Assembly (NCBI GenBank): GCA_003020925.1
Contig: PXRT01000015.1
Coordinates: forward strand, 58,501-122,500
DNA from: Halobacteriales archaeon QS_6_64_34
GTDB taxonomy: Archaea > Halobacteriota > Halobacteria > Halobacteriales > Haloarculaceae
Direction: 5' to 3'
Length of the DNA stretch: 64,000 nucleotides
Each line of letters opens with the position of its first letter. Within the stretch, counting starts at the first letter, position 1. Below the pieces are notes generated by a model. It was not told the origin of the DNA and made no database searches. It saw nothing but the letters and a program-made list of their open reading frames with translations. The position numbers were made by a program, and so were the translations under genes. This document shows, piece after piece, positions 25,006-34,007 of this stretch.

Positions 25006-27329
25006 GTTTCCGCCAGCGCACTCTGGTTGACGCGGTAGACGACGACCTCGCCCGAGCGGTGGACCTCTGTCACGCCCGCCAACTGACCGACCGTGATAGT
25101 CCGGTAGCGAGCGCGCTCGGCCGGCCCGTTGTAGACGTACTGCACGTCGTATTGCCGGAGCAGCGCTCGCTGCTGGTCGGGCTCGCCACGGTAGATGGTA
25201 TCGATGTCGTCGGTGCGCTCGTCGTAGATACTGCTGTTGCGATACTGTATCTCGTGGTGCCAGCCCGCTACGGTCGGAATCCCAGTCAGGCTGGAGGGGG
25301 CACTGGCCCCGTTGCCCTCCTCGGGCACCCAGTAGTAGCCGGCCGGGGCGGCCGTGACGATGTTTGGCTGCCCGTCTATCTCGCGGTCCAGCCAGCGGAT
25401 TGCTTCGGCCTCGCCGGGGTGGGAGTCGTCGAGATACGCCCGCCCGTCGAGCGTGGGTTCGTCGGCGCGACCGGCGTGGTTCGGGAGCGCGATGGCGGCG
25501 TACACCGACGTCGAACAGACCAGCAGGACGACAAGGACCGTCGTCCCGTTCTTGACGAGCTGGCGGGTCGCCTCGTCGTCCGGTCGCCAGCGGGTCAACA
25601 GCCAGGCGAGTACCGGTCCGACGGCGGCGGCCCACAGCACCCACACCTGCATGTACGTCTTGAAGACGGTGTTCATCCGGCCGACGTTCTCCTTGATGAA
25701 GATAAACTCCACCAGGATGACCAGCCCGGCACCGGCGACCAGCAGGACCGTCTCGAACCCGACCGAACGGTCGCCGCCGTCGGCAAGGGCGGGAAGGGGG
25801 CCCGAACTCGGCTGGCCGGTCGGCGACCGGGCGAACAGCCACGCGCCGACGAGCAGGGGCAAGACGAGCCCGATAGCGACCAGGTCGACCAGCGCGCCGA
25901 CCGCGACAGTCAGCAGAAAGCCACCCCCGACGAGGCGGGTCTGTCCGGTGTCGACCGTCCGCCCGACCTGGGCGTACAGGTAGAGGGCGAAAGGGACGAG
26001 AAAGAGCCCGTGAATCCCTACCAGCTCCGCGATGGAACTGCGGTCGGGGAGATACGTGACTTCCCGGCCGCTGCCGACGCCGAACCAGAACGGGAGCGAC
26101 CAGAGCAGGCCGAGGGCGACCACGCCGACGGCGACGGCGACGGCGAGACCGATGCGGGAGCCTTCGCCCGCCGGCCCCGCACGGGGAATCGGGTCACGGA
26201 CCGAGGCCGGCAACAGCGAGCGGGGACTGGCCGGCGCCATAGCGACAGTGACCATCGCGAGCCCGGCGATAGAGGGGAACGACCAGGTGTTCGTCACCGC
26301 CATCAGCCCGGCGACGGCGGGGAGCGCCCCAAACAGCAGCGCCAGTCGGCGCCGTCGCTCCTCGGCCGGCGTCCGGTAGTAGCTGAAACACAGCGCCGCT
26401 GCGAGAATCAGAAAGCCCGTGCTCATCATGTGGGCGTGGAGGTCGCCGTTGAGCCAGGCAAAGAGGGGGAACTCGTTGACACTGTACCCCGTCCCGGGCG
26501 TGTACGTGGCGAAGTCGGACGGGTCGTCTTTGATGACCCGGCTGGCGTCCCAGAAGTAGAACTCCCCCGGCCCGCGTGCGAGCCCTTCGAGTTCGTAGCC
26601 GGCGGCGCCGGCCACCGCCCGGGCGACACTGTCGGGTAACAGCCACAGCAGTGCGCGGGCCGGCGTCGTGAGGTTGCTCGCGAAACCGACGAAAAACGCC
26701 GACAGCCCGGCCGCGAGCCGGCGGGGAACGTCCCGTGTGGCCGCGACGGCGCCGGCCAGCCCGTAGACGCCCGTCACCAGGGTCGCGTAAAAGCCCGCCA
26801 GCGCGAGGTTGTAGGCGTACTGGCCGGCCGTCCCGGTCAGTTCGGTGAGAATCGCCGTCAGCAGGTGCCCGCCGTAGTAATAGGCGACCGGCTCCCCGGC
26901 GAACCACATGTCCTCCGGCGGCAGTGTGTCGCCCCGAAGCAGCGACTGGACCAGCCCGAAATCGAGGAACTTCTCGCCGGCCAGCGGCGAGATGGCCGGG
27001 TCCAGCGCGCGAATCCATACCACGAACAGAAAGGCAACGGCGAAGACGACGGCGACCTCGCCAAAGGACCGGAGGTCGACCGGTTCACCGCGATAGGCGA
27101 CCAGTACCGAGCAGGTCACGAGCGCCACCATCCCGAGCCAGATGCCGGCCGTAATCGAGATTCGGCCGACGATGTAGGTAGACAGCCACAGAAGCACCAG
27201 GGCGACCGGCAAGCCGAACGCGACACCACGCTCGGCAAAACGGGGGAACAGCACCGAAGCGATGGTCGCGCCGACGTAGGTCAACAGGAGATAGAGGGCA
27301 AGCCAGATGACGACGAGACCGTACTCCAT
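25002..27329 (-). CDS. DUF2298 (YYY-type) polytopic membrane protein
   Basis: 775-residue membrane protein with roughly fifteen or more TM helices and a C-terminal extracytoplasmic domain (about 640-775). The family signature Tyr-rich motif is present in GEPVAYYYGGHLLTAILTEL. Conserved loops LNGDLHAHMMSTGFLILAAA and AVTNTWSFPSIAG resemble the acidic/His loops of GT-C transferases. DUF2298 proteins are thought to be glycosyltransferase-like, but this is not demonstrated. It starts at 27329 and is divergent from the glycosyltransferase at 27429, which suggests a glycan-related function. Confidence 0.8.
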   Translation of the reverse strand: MEYGLVVIWLALYLLLTYVGATIASVLFPRFAERGVAFGLPVALVLLWLSTYIVGRISITAGIWLGMVALVTCSVLVAYRGEPVDLRSFGEVAVVFAVAFLFVVWIRALDPAISPLAGEKFLDFGLVQSLLRGDTLPPEDMWFAGEPVAYYYGGHLLTAILTELTGTAGQYAYNLALAGFYATLVTGVYGLAGAVAATRDVPRRLAAGLSAFFVGFASNLTTPARALLWLLPDSVARAVAGAAGYELEGLARGPGEFYFWDASRVIKDDPSDFATYTPGTGYSVNEFPLFAWLNGDLHAHMMSTGFLILAAALCFSYYRTPAEERRRRLALLFGALPAVAGLMAVTNTWSFPSIAGLAMVTVAMAPASPRSLLPASVRDPIPRAGPAGEGSRIGLAVAVAVGVVALGLLWSLPFWFGVGSGREVTYLPDRSSIAELVGIHGLFLVPFALYLYAQVGRTVDTGQTRLVGGGFLLTVAVGALVDLVAIGLVLPLLVGAWLFARSPTGQPSSGPLPALADGGDRSVGFETVLLVAGAGLVILVEFIFIKENVGRMNTVFKTYMQVWVLWAAAVGPVLAWLLTRWRPDDEATRQLVKNGTTVLVVLLVCSTSVYAAIALPNHAGRADEPTLDGRAYLDDSHPGEAEAIRWLDREIDGQPNIVTAAPAGYYWVPEEGNGASAPSSLTGIPTVAGWHHEIQYRNSSIYDERTDDIDTIYRGEPDQQRALLRQYDVQYVYNGPAERARYRTITVGQLAGVTEVHRSGEVVVYRVNQSALAET

Positions 27330-27392
27330 CAACGGATAAGAGTTGGGTGAACCCCTATACGTTTTTTGATTCAACCGGCCTGAAGCGGACCG

Positions 27393-27405
27393 AACGGTTT
27401 TTACT
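27393..27405 (+). promoter_or_regulatory. TATA-like element for glycosyltransferase/GtrA operon
   Basis: acggtttttactc lies about 25 to 35 bases before the ATG at 27429. This fits a leaderless transcript. Confidence 0.4.
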
Positions 27406-27428
27406 CGCTGACCGTACAGGGTGATACT

Positions 27429-28196
27429 ATGTCGACGACCGTCGGTGTCGTTATCCCGGCCTACCGCCCGGACGTTCCGGAACTGCGCCGGTACGTCGCC
27501 ACAATCGACGAGACGCTGGACCCCGAAACGGTCGTCATCGAACTCGACGCACCCAACGCAGGTGTCAAAGCGGAACTCAACGACCTCCCGGCCGTGGTCG
27601 AGACGGTGCCCTACCGGCGTGGGAAAGGGGCCGCTATCACCGCCGGCTTCGAGTATCTGGATACGGACGTGCTGGTATTTGTCGACGCCGACGGCTCGAC
27701 CCCGGTCGACTCGCTGGCCGCCGTCGTCGCGCCCGTCATCGCCGGTGGGGCCGACCTCTCTGTTGGCTCCCGTCGCCACCCCGAGTCGGAGGTTGCGAGC
27801 CACCAGACGTTCGCCCGGCGGTTTCTGGGCGACGGGTTCGCGTGGCTCGCCGGCACCCTGCTTACGGTCTCGCTGTTCGACTACCAGTGTGGCGCGAAGG
27901 CCATCACGGCCAGGGGGTGGGACCAGGTCCGGACACATCTGTACGAACCCGGCTTCGCCTGGGACGTCGAACTCGCCGCTATCGCCGGCGCACTGGACCT
28001 TCGTGTCCGTGAGGTTCCCATCCGCTGGGAGGACCGCCCCGGCTCGACCGTCTCGCCGGTCCGGGACTCGCTGGCGCTGTTCCGGGCGCTGCTGTCGGCC
28101 AGACACCGCGCGAAACAACTGAGCGACGACCGGCTGCACACGGCCATCGCTGCGGCACGCGAGCAGCCGACCGCCCTCATCGAACGGGACCGATGA
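27429..28196 (+). CDS. Dolichyl-phosphate-sugar synthase-like glycosyltransferase (GT2)
   Basis: 255-residue GT-A enzyme. It opens TVGVVIPAYRPDVPELRRYV and has GKGAAITAGFEYL (the DPM1-type RGKGxA motif) and the metal site LVFVDADGSTPVDS (DxD). SLFDYQCGAKAITARGW resembles the D-x-Q-C-G-x-K motif of polyprenyl-phosphate sugar synthases. It would load a sugar onto a dolichol-type lipid at the membrane. No TM helices are present, but the next gene encodes a GtrA membrane protein that overlaps by 4 bases. The pair fits a lipid-linked sugar synthase plus flippase partner. Confidence 0.85.
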   Translation: MSTTVGVVIPAYRPDVPELRRYVATIDETLDPETVVIELDAPNAGVKAELNDLPAVVETVPYRRGKGAAITAGFEYLDTDVLVFVDADGSTPVDSLAAVVAPVIAGGADLSVGSRRHPESEVASHQTFARRFLGDGFAWLAGTLLTVSLFDYQCGAKAITARGWDQVRTHLYEPGFAWDVELAAIAGALDLRVREVPIRWEDRPGSTVSPVRDSLALFRALLSARHRAKQLSDDRLHTAIAAAREQPTALIERDR

Positions 28197-28681
28197 GCGT
28201 CGGCGACCGGCTCCGCACACTGGTGCCCGACCGCTTCGAATCGCTCGTCTCCGGTGTCCGATTCGGCCAGTTTCTCTCGGTCGGCGTCGTCGGCGCCATC
28301 AGCGACAACACCGTACTGGCGGTGCTCGGCTTGGTCTTTGGCGTCCCCGACCTCTGGGCGAAAGCCGCCGGCGTCGAGACCGCCATCGTCGTGATGTTTC
28401 TGGTCAACGAGCACTGGACGTTCTCCGGGGACGGCGAGGCCGGTCTCCGACCGTTCCTGGAACGGCTGGGGAAATCCCATCTGGTCCGGACCGGCGGCGT
28501 CACCGTCCAGCTGGTCGTCTACTGGCTGTTGACCCAGCAGCTGACGGTCGAGCTGGTGGTCGCCGGCCGGGACCTCTGGTTTCTCGCCGCCAGCCCCATC
28601 GCCATCGCTGCCGCGATGTCCGTGAACTACGTCTTCGAGAGCCTCTTTACCTGGCAGGTCCACCGCGACGACACCCCGTAG
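28193..28681 (+). CDS. GtrA-family membrane protein
   Basis: 162-residue protein with four TM helices (QFLSVGVVGAISDNTVLAVL, AAGVETAIVVMFLVNEHWTF, VQLVVYWLLTQQLTVELVVA, FLAASPIAIAAAMSVNYVFE). The motif FLVNEHWTF and the final NYVFESLFTW match the GtrA family, proposed to help translocate lipid-linked sugars. The ATG overlaps the stop of the glycosyltransferase (ATGA). An IS200/IS605 element begins eight bases after the stop, so the terminator region of this operon was probably altered. Confidence 0.85.
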   Translation: MSVGDRLRTLVPDRFESLVSGVRFGQFLSVGVVGAISDNTVLAVLGLVFGVPDLWAKAAGVETAIVVMFLVNEHWTFSGDGEAGLRPFLERLGKSHLVRTGGVTVQLVVYWLLTQQLTVELVVAGRDLWFLAASPIAIAAAMSVNYVFESLFTWQVHRDDTP

Positions 28682-28688
28682 CGCGTCA

Positions 28689-28800
28689 TTGACATCCTCC
28701 CCGCCCTGAAGAGCGAGGATTCCTCCGGTGGGGGTTCGGCCGGTCTACGCCGACTGAGCCACGGAAGTCTTTTGCTGGTGCGTGCGAGCCTCGTTGGGAC
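28689..28800 (-). ncRNA. Putative omega RNA at right end of IS200/IS605 element
   Basis: The minus-strand region from the tnpB 3' end to the right end contains the G-rich hairpin that forms the core of TnpB guide RNAs. The guide would be bases just below 28689, i.e. the 3' end of the GtrA gene. Position inferred from known systems. Confidence 0.4.
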
Positions 28801-30046
28801 AAGAGCGTGGCAACTCTGACCAGTTGTGGTCGTCCCACGTGAGGCGCACGGGCCGTGCCATCGGCCCTACTTCGTCGTTCGTTTGCTGTGCGAGGAACTT
28901 CGCCGATGCATCGAGGTCCGCATGCCCCTCGTAGCCACACGGACACCAGAAGTCGTCGCCCGAGCGAACGGTGTCCTCTCGTTCGCCGCACTCGGGGCAC
29001 TCCCGCGTCGTGTTCGCTTCTGGCTTCACTTCGACCGAGATACCGTACTCGGCGGCGGTATACGCCAGCCGGTTGATGAACGCGCGGAACGCCCAGAAGT
29101 TGTGCGTCTTGGCGTTCACCCGCACCGACCAGTGTTTGTCGAGTACGCCCTTGAGCGCGCCGACGTACACCGTCGAAACGCCTTCGGCGTGAAGGCGTTC
29201 CATTAAGTCACGGGCGAGTGCGTCCTGAGCATGGTCCCGCCGGTTCGTTCGCTTCCGGTACAGCCGCCGAATTCGCTTCGACGTGTACCGGCCTTCTTCT
29301 CGCTTCACACGCGAACGGTGGTCGGCGATTTCGTGGGTGGTTTCGCGGAACCGCTCGAACAGGTCGCGTCCGCCGTAAAGGAGTTGTGTTCCGGTGGTCG
29401 TACTGCACGCGACGATGTTGTTTGCGCCCACGTCCAGAGCGGCTTCTTCCGAAGCCAGTGGTGAGTCCTGTCGAGAATCGTCCACGGTGACAGGTTGAAT
29501 CGCTCTGAATTGGCCGCTCACGTCGTCGTAGTACAGTTCGAGTTGGCCGGGGTCGCCGTCCCACTTCGGCTCGCCTTGCACATCGAGACGGAGCCGTTCG
29601 CGGTGGCCGATGTCGTACTCCTCTTTGAGTTGTTTGCCGACCGGGACATTGAGGATGGACTGTTCGCGGGTGCCCGACGCCCACCGGAGCGTGTACTGGT
29701 CGTCGCGGATGTACGTCCGCAATTCTCTGCCCTCTTGTTCGTTGCCCCAGTAGCCGGGGAGTCCGTTCGCTTCCCCAGCTTCTTTGAGCGTGAAGAACGA
29801 CCGCCACGCCTGGTCGTTCTTGCGAATCACCTGTTGGGCGGTTGCGGAGCCGACGACGCCTTTGTACCGGCCGTAGTGGTCGTCGGCGTCCCAGATGGGC
29901 TGGTCGATGTTCGGGTCGGTGAAATACTGTCTCCGCCCGTAGTTGACTTCGTTCCACAGGGAAGCAGAAGCGTCCAACAGCCGCCGAAGACACTCCGCGT
30001 CGGTGTCGGAACGTGGAACAACCCGGAACGTGTTGACGCGCTTCAC
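28745..30046 (-). CDS. tnpB: TnpB of IS200/IS605 element, second RuvC acid apparently missing
   Basis: 433-residue TnpB. Start is the GTG at 30046, whose first bases overlap the TGA of tnpA (GTGA), the usual coupling. The first RuvC motif is [12 protein letters not shown] (Asp). The third is [15 protein letters not shown] (Asp). The zinc ribbon is CPECG with CPCG. The second motif, where relatives show an acidic residue before Leu (VGDL or ED L), reads [14 protein letters not shown], so Ala sits in the expected position. The nuclease may be dead, or the acid may be supplied elsewhere. The conserved helix [16 protein letters not shown] is intact. Confidence 0.85.
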   Translation of the reverse strand: MKRVNTFRVVPRSDTDAECLRRLLDASASLWNEVNYGRRQYFTDPNIDQPIWDADDHYGRYKGVVGSATAQQVIRKNDQAWRSFFTLKEAGEANGLPGYWGNEQEGRELRTYIRDDQYTLRWASGTREQSILNVPVGKQLKEEYDIGHRERLRLDVQGEPKWDGDPGQLELYYDDVSGQFRAIQPVTVDDSRQDSPLASEEAALDVGANNIVACSTTTGTQLLYGGRDLFERFRETTHEIADHRSRVKREEGRYTSKRIRRLYRKRTNRRDHAQDALARDLMERLHAEGVSTVYVGALKGVLDKHWSVRVNAKTHNFWAFRAFINRLAYTAAEYGISVEVKPEANTTRECPECGEREDTVRSGDDFWCPCGYEGHADLDASAKFLAQQTNDEVGPMARPVRLTWDDHNWSELPRSCPNEARTHQQKTSVAQSA

Positions 30047-30411
30047 GAGTGTTGCTCCTCGATGTGCTGCTTGATAGCGTCTTTCGAGACACTGCCAGCG
30101 GTCTCGATGTAGTACGAGCGCGTCCACTTGATACGGTCGTCGTGCCGGTCATTGTACCACCGGGCGGAGATACCCTTGAGCCAGTTGACCAGCAACGAAG
30201 GGGCGTTTCGTGGGGGACTGCCGACGAACAGGTGAACGTGGTCGTCCATGATTTTGGTTTCGACCAGTTCGATGTCCTTGTCGTCGCAGATTTCGGCGAA
30301 GATGCTTTCGAGCGCGTCTGCCTTGCCCGTCAGTACCGGTTGTCGGTACTTCGGAACGAACACTACGTGATAGTAGAGTTCGTAGACCGCATGACGGGTA
30401 CTCTTTGGCAT
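30043..30411 (-). CDS. tnpA: TnpA transposase, IS200/IS605 family (Y1 HUH)
   Basis: 122-residue single-strand transposase. The HUH motif is in [15 protein letters not shown]. The catalytic tyrosine lies in [20 protein letters not shown], and the N-terminus [20 protein letters not shown] is typical. It cuts and joins single strands at element ends that it recognises through subterminal hairpins. Normal length and no frameshift, so it should be active. It is the upstream gene of the tnpA-tnpB pair. Confidence 0.93.
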   Translation of the reverse strand: MPKSTRHAVYELYYHVVFVPKYRQPVLTGKADALESIFAEICDDKDIELVETKIMDDHVHLFVGSPPRNAPSLLVNWLKGISARWYNDRHDDRIKWTRSYYIETAGSVSKDAIKQHIEEQHS

Positions 30412-30571
30412 CTATGTATACTATGATTAACCGGACGGGTAAACGCTCCGGTCGGACCCCGGCCGTGCTGTGGTCGGTGGGTTGTGGAATCAAGTGTACG
30501 GCGCGTATCCCCGCCCCAAAGGACGGGGCCTTGCGCCTGTCTTTCACGTAATTCACGGACGGCACCCGAAT

Positions 30572-30584
30572 CACAAGTCTTAAT
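30572..30584 (+). promoter_or_regulatory. Promoter of initiator tRNA gene
   Basis: tcttaatga lies about 25 to 30 bases before the tRNA 5' end at 30609 and fits an archaeal TATA box. The IS200/IS605 element ends immediately upstream. Confidence 0.4.
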
Positions 30585-30608
30585 GAGGGCACTCGGGTAT
30601 GGACAGAT

Positions 30609-30683
30609 AGCGGGATGGGATAGCCAGGAGATTCCGGCGGGCTCATAACCCGCAGACCGGTAGTTCAAATCTACCTCCCGCTA
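30609..30683 (+). tRNA. Initiator tRNA-Met (CAT)
   Basis: 75-base tRNA with anticodon CAT in the loop ctcataa. The acceptor stem is AGCGGGA paired with TCCCGCT, giving an A1-U72 pair as in archaeal initiators. The anticodon stem has three consecutive G-C pairs (GGG/CCC) next to the loop, the initiator hallmark. The T-arm has ggtagttcaaatctacc. No intron is present. CCA is not encoded. Confidence 0.92.
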
Positions 30684-30728
30684 TATGCTGTCGCTCACAA
30701 ATTCGTGAGCCCGCTACCGGCCTGGCGG

Positions 30729-31298
30729 TCACCCGTCGCCGTACGCGTCCGTAATCACGACCTCGCCGTCCTCAACGACGACATTGATGAGTGTCTTGGC
30801 ATCGTAGCCGGCGTCGTCAAGCTTGTTCTGGCCGTCGGCTTTCTTGATGACACAGACGATATCACAGATGTCGGCGCCGATATCCTCCAGGGCGCCGGTC
30901 AGGGCCGCCACGGTCCCGCCCGTCGAGAGCACGTCGTCGAGGACGAGCACGCGGTCGCCCTCGTAGACGTCGTTGACGTACATCTCGTTTTCCGAGTAGC
31001 CGGTGACCTGTGAGAGTGCGACCTCGCCATCTAAGCCGTACTGGCGCTTGCGAACGACCACGAGCGGGATATCGGTCATCAGCGACACCGCCGTCGAGAT
31101 GTGGATGCCCATCGCGGCCGGCGTGACAATTTTGTCGACGTCGTCCAGTTCGGCCTTGCGAATTATTTTGATGACGATTTCCCGCAGTAGCTCCGGCCGA
31201 AGCATCGGCACGCCGTCACTGATGGGGTGGACGAAGTAGTGATACCCCTCCTTCTCGATGATCGGGGCGTCGAGCAACGACTCCTGCAGTTTGTCCAT
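30729..31298 (-). CDS. hpt: Hypoxanthine/guanine phosphoribosyltransferase
   Basis: 189-residue archaeal HPRT, which salvages hypoxanthine or guanine with PRPP. The PRPP-binding motif is [20 protein letters not shown]. Substrate residues lie in [20 protein letters not shown] and [14 protein letters not shown]. The archaeal N-terminus [20 protein letters not shown] and full length support function. Some annotated archaeal relatives are named adenine or HGPRTase-like, so base preference is inferred. Confidence 0.92.
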   Translation of the reverse strand: MDKLQESLLDAPIIEKEGYHYFVHPISDGVPMLRPELLREIVIKIIRKAELDDVDKIVTPAAMGIHISTAVSLMTDIPLVVVRKRQYGLDGEVALSQVTGYSENEMYVNDVYEGDRVLVLDDVLSTGGTVAALTGALEDIGADICDIVCVIKKADGQNKLDDAGYDAKTLINVVVEDGEVVITDAYGDG

Positions 31299-31391
31299 AG
31301 CGACGGTTCTGCGAGGCCCTACTAAAGTTCGTCGTCAGCGGTCGATAAACCGGAGACGACGCAATCGAGTGACGACTCGGCGGTCGTTTAT

Positions 31392-31799
31392 CTAACACTC
31401 GGCGATTATCTGGGTACTATCACCGTCCGGATTGGTCCAGATTAGTTTCTCGTCGCCACTCACGTCGGGAATGTCGTTCGTTCCGCCGTCCTCAGCGATG
31501 GTGTCTCCGGCAGTGAACGGGCCGCCGCTGAGCGGGTCGATATTACTGCCGTCGGGATTGTTGATTCGCAGCTCCGATGCAGTGAGGTCATCACCACCTT
31601 CGTGCGTGATGCCGTCGTCTGCGATGTTGCAGTTGATACTGACCTGTGGTGGCATGGCCCCGGTAGTGTCACCCAGACCCAGTATGAAACTCCCCGCGAC
31701 GGCAGCGAGGATGACCGTGATTGCGACCATCAGTATAACCCCAATGACTGGTGATACCCCTGTCTCGTCTCTAATGAATGGTTTCCCCACCATCTGCAC
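31392..31799 (-). CDS. Type IV pilin-like protein (pilin 1)
   Basis: 135 residues from the GTG at 31799, or 133 from the ATG at 31793. After a short charged N-terminus (KPFIRDETG) comes the archaeal pilin core [20 protein letters not shown]. The archaeal prepilin peptidase would cut near the Gly before VSPVIG. The mature C-terminal domain has GGD and tail IWTNPDGDSTQIIAEC. A TATA sequence lies about 28 bases upstream, so the transcript is essentially leaderless. This is the first member of a six-gene pilin array. Confidence 0.88.
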   Translation of the reverse strand: MQMVGKPFIRDETGVSPVIGVILMVAITVILAAVAGSFILGLGDTTGAMPPQVSINCNIADDGITHEGGDDLTASELRINNPDGSNIDPLSGGPFTAGDTIAEDGGTNDIPDVSGDEKLIWTNPDGDSTQIIAEC

Positions 31800-31820
31800 T
31801 ATTGTTCCTCACTATGATAC

Positions 31821-31833
31821 TTAAATATAAACC
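31821..31833 (-). promoter_or_regulatory. TATA box of pilin 1
   Basis: The minus strand reads tttatatttaag about 25 to 35 bases upstream of the pilin 1 start. This is a strong archaeal TATA match giving an almost leaderless transcript. Confidence 0.55.
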
Positions 31834-31839
31834 CCCTAA

Positions 31840-32120
31840 ATCCATTTTTTACTTTTACTTACAGGTCCAGAAAGACATTAATGACTGTATCCCCATGCTT
31901 CTCGGTGGGAATCCCGACGGTGGTAGTGGCGGTAACTAAAGGGAAGCGCCTCGTATGATAGTTCAACGATATTTCTGGTACGCGGCTACAAAAGAAGGAT
32001 CCGCCTGACAGACTCAGACAGACCGATTTTCGTTTCGTTACGGCGGAATCATTACCGGGAACGCAGTGCCGAACTGCTCAGGGCACCCTACGGGCCCAGA
32101 TGTCGGGTAACCAGCACATG
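31840..32120. other. Gene-free interval, lower GC
   Basis: About 280 bases between pilin 1 and the membrane protein gene. It is noticeably richer in A+T than the neighbourhood. No ORF, RNA or repeat recognised. Confidence 0.4.
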
Positions 32121-34007
32121 TTAGAGCAGTTCGAGTGTCTCTGCGATAACCCGGACCATCGGGAGCAGGTGACTATCGCCAATAGAGTAGTACTCCAGTG
32201 CGACCAGCAGGACGAACACGGTAGAGAGACCGGTTGCGACTCCGAGGAGCACAGCGCCAGCGTGGCCAAAGTGGCCGTCGGACCGGCCGAAGACCGACCA
32301 GACGGCGAGCGGGGCCGCGCTCGCGAGCGCGAGGAGCGCGTGCAACTGGAACGCCGCCCCGAGACCGACGGCGGTCCAGAAGACGAGGACGGCGACGAGC
32401 TGTCCCCCGATGAGCGCTGCCACGGCGGTGCCCCAGGCGAACAGCTGCCAGTGTGCCGTGAGTGTCTCCCTGACCACCGGGAGCCGGCCCAGGAGGTAGG
32501 CGCCCAAGGGAAACAGCGGGAACAGATACCGAACGGTCAGTTGCGCGTGTAACGGCAGCCGGCTGGCATACAGGAGCGTGAGCGTCGTACAAAACAGTAT
32601 CGCAAACACGTCGACGACAGCCACGGCACCGAGAACCCTGGAAACCCGTTTCCGGGCACGAATCCGTCGCCACGCGACGGGGATGCCACCGGCCAGCGCG
32701 CCCAACACGGGGGCCGACTCGAGCAGTGAGAGGTTCACCGACTCGGACCCGGCTTTGTTCAGCGCCCTGGCGGCGTCGCCTGAACGGACGAGCGTCTGGG
32801 AGACCGCCGCCGGGTCGGTGAGGGCGACGGTGATACCCTTACTGATTTCGCGGGCGAGCAACTGCAGCGGTTTCGTCGCGCTCAAGATGAGCCCGAGTAG
32901 CTGCACTAGAGGGTTCGGGAGCGCTGTGGTACTGCCCGAGCCGCCGGAGCCACCGGTAGCACCGGCGGCCCCAACGCTACTGACACCACCGCCGGAGAGC
33001 AGCCGTGGAGGCCGTATCGGCGAGCCGGTGAGCACGTAGTTCGTGAGGGCGAAGGGGACGAGCGACAGGAGAAAGGCACCGCCGACGAGTGCGAGCGTTC
33101 GCGGGCTGTTGTCCGGTGCTGTAGGGACGTCGACGGCGGCCAGCACGACCAGCAACAAGAGCGCTTCGGGGGCTTGGACCCACGCGTAGAGGCCGACGAG
33201 CGCGTAGGCCAGCGCGCGGAAGGTCACGCGGCGAGTGACCAGCGCGCCGTCCGGGCGGGTACGACTCCGGTAGAGCGCGTAGGCGATGGCGAGGACGACC
33301 GTCGCCGTGATGGCGTGTCGCTTCGCGATGGTCGCCCAGAGTGCCAGCGGCGTCCCGAAAACGAGCACGGCAGTCACCGCCGCCGCGAGTGTCCGCGATT
33401 CGAACCGGGTCAGCAATCGATAGCAAAGCACGGGCGCGAACGCGGCCACGGTAATGTGGAACAGCTGCAGCGCATAGAGGTGTGTCCCGGCGGGGTCGAG
33501 CGGTCGCGCGAGTGCGACGTTACCCGCAAAGAGCACCAGAGTCAGCACAGCGCCGGCGGCGACCGTGTCGCGGCCGAGTTCCCGGCCGAGGGTGACGACG
33601 AACGCAAAGAGCGCGAGCGACCACAGGCCGACGAGGGCGATGCGGAGGCTGGCGACGGCGGCAATCGCTTCCAGGACGACCCAGAACGGCAGCGAGAGGA
33701 CGATAGCGCCGTAATTGCGCGCGATGAGGCCGCCCTCAGTCCGTTCGACGCCGGGCGTGTCGAGCGAGGGTCCGTACGCCGCCTCGGTCATGAACAACTC
33801 GCCGTTCGAGAGGCTGTACAGCCCGTTGACCAGCGCGTACGTGTCGGTGATGAACACCGCCGTCTGCCAGATGATACCGAACAGACAGAGCGACCCCAGG
33901 AAGGCGAGCAGGCCGATTCGGTCGCCAAAGAGGACCTTCGCGAGCGCGTGTCGCCGCTGGACGGACGAATACGCACGGACTCGCGCTGTCGCGTTCGCCA
34001 GACTCAT
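32121..34007 (-). CDS. Polytopic membrane protein within pilin array
   Basis: 628 residues with about 13 TM helices. The first loop after helix 1 (ELFMTEAAYGPSLDTPGVER) is extracellular and contains acidic residues. A Gly/Ser-rich loop (GAAGATGGSGGSGSTTALP) sits near residue 350. The organisation resembles archaeal membrane glycosyltransferases (GT-C) or glycan translocases, but no definitive motif is seen. Its start overlaps the end of the exported protein gene by 4 bases (ATGA), so they are one operon. Location between pilin genes suggests a surface function, such as pilin glycosylation, which is a guess. Confidence 0.6.
   Translation of the reverse strand: MSLANATARVRAYSSVQRRHALAKVLFGDRIGLLAFLGSLCLFGIIWQTAVFITDTYALVNGLYSLSNGELFMTEAAYGPSLDTPGVERTEGGLIARNYGAIVLSLPFWVVLEAIAAVASLRIALVGLWSLALFAFVVTLGRELGRDTVAAGAVLTLVLFAGNVALARPLDPAGTHLYALQLFHITVAAFAPVLCYRLLTRFESRTLAAAVTAVLVFGTPLALWATIAKRHAITATVVLAIAYALYRSRTRPDGALVTRRVTFRALAYALVGLYAWVQAPEALLLLVVLAAVDVPTAPDNSPRTLALVGGAFLLSLVPFALTNYVLTGSPIRPPRLLSGGGVSSVGAAGATGGSGGSGSTTALPNPLVQLLGLILSATKPLQLLAREISKGITVALTDPAAVSQTLVRSGDAARALNKAGSESVNLSLLESAPVLGALAGGIPVAWRRIRARKRVSRVLGAVAVVDVFAILFCTTLTLLYASRLPLHAQLTVRYLFPLFPLGAYLLGRLPVVRETLTAHWQLFAWGTAVAALIGGQLVAVLVFWTAVGLGAAFQLHALLALASAAPLAVWSVFGRSDGHFGHAGAVLLGVATGLSTVFVLLVALEYYSIGDSHLLPMVRVIAETLELL

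Larger units (their letters stand above)
28689..30550 (-). mobile_element. IS200/IS605-family element (tnpA + tnpB), approximate ends
   Basis: The minus-strand order is left end, tnpA, tnpB, right end. The right end at 28689 is ttgacatcctccccgcc, followed by a hairpin around 28698-28722, as in other haloarchaeal elements of this family. The left end is taken near 30540-30550, just beyond a strong hairpin (ccccgccccaaaggacgggg, 30510-30529). Such elements move as single strands, make no target duplication and have subterminal hairpins. The element ends about 60 bases before the initiator tRNA gene. Exact left boundary uncertain. Confidence 0.7.

Noticed and set aside
24876..26639. 587-residue plus-strand open frame over the DUF2298 gene
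   Set aside because: Antisense to a clear membrane protein gene. Low-complexity Gln/Asp/Arg/Gly content, no motif.
25002..28220. 1072-residue protein from a start at 28220
   Set aside because: The first 297 codons are antisense to the glycosyltransferase and GtrA genes. The DUF2298 protein begins at 27329.
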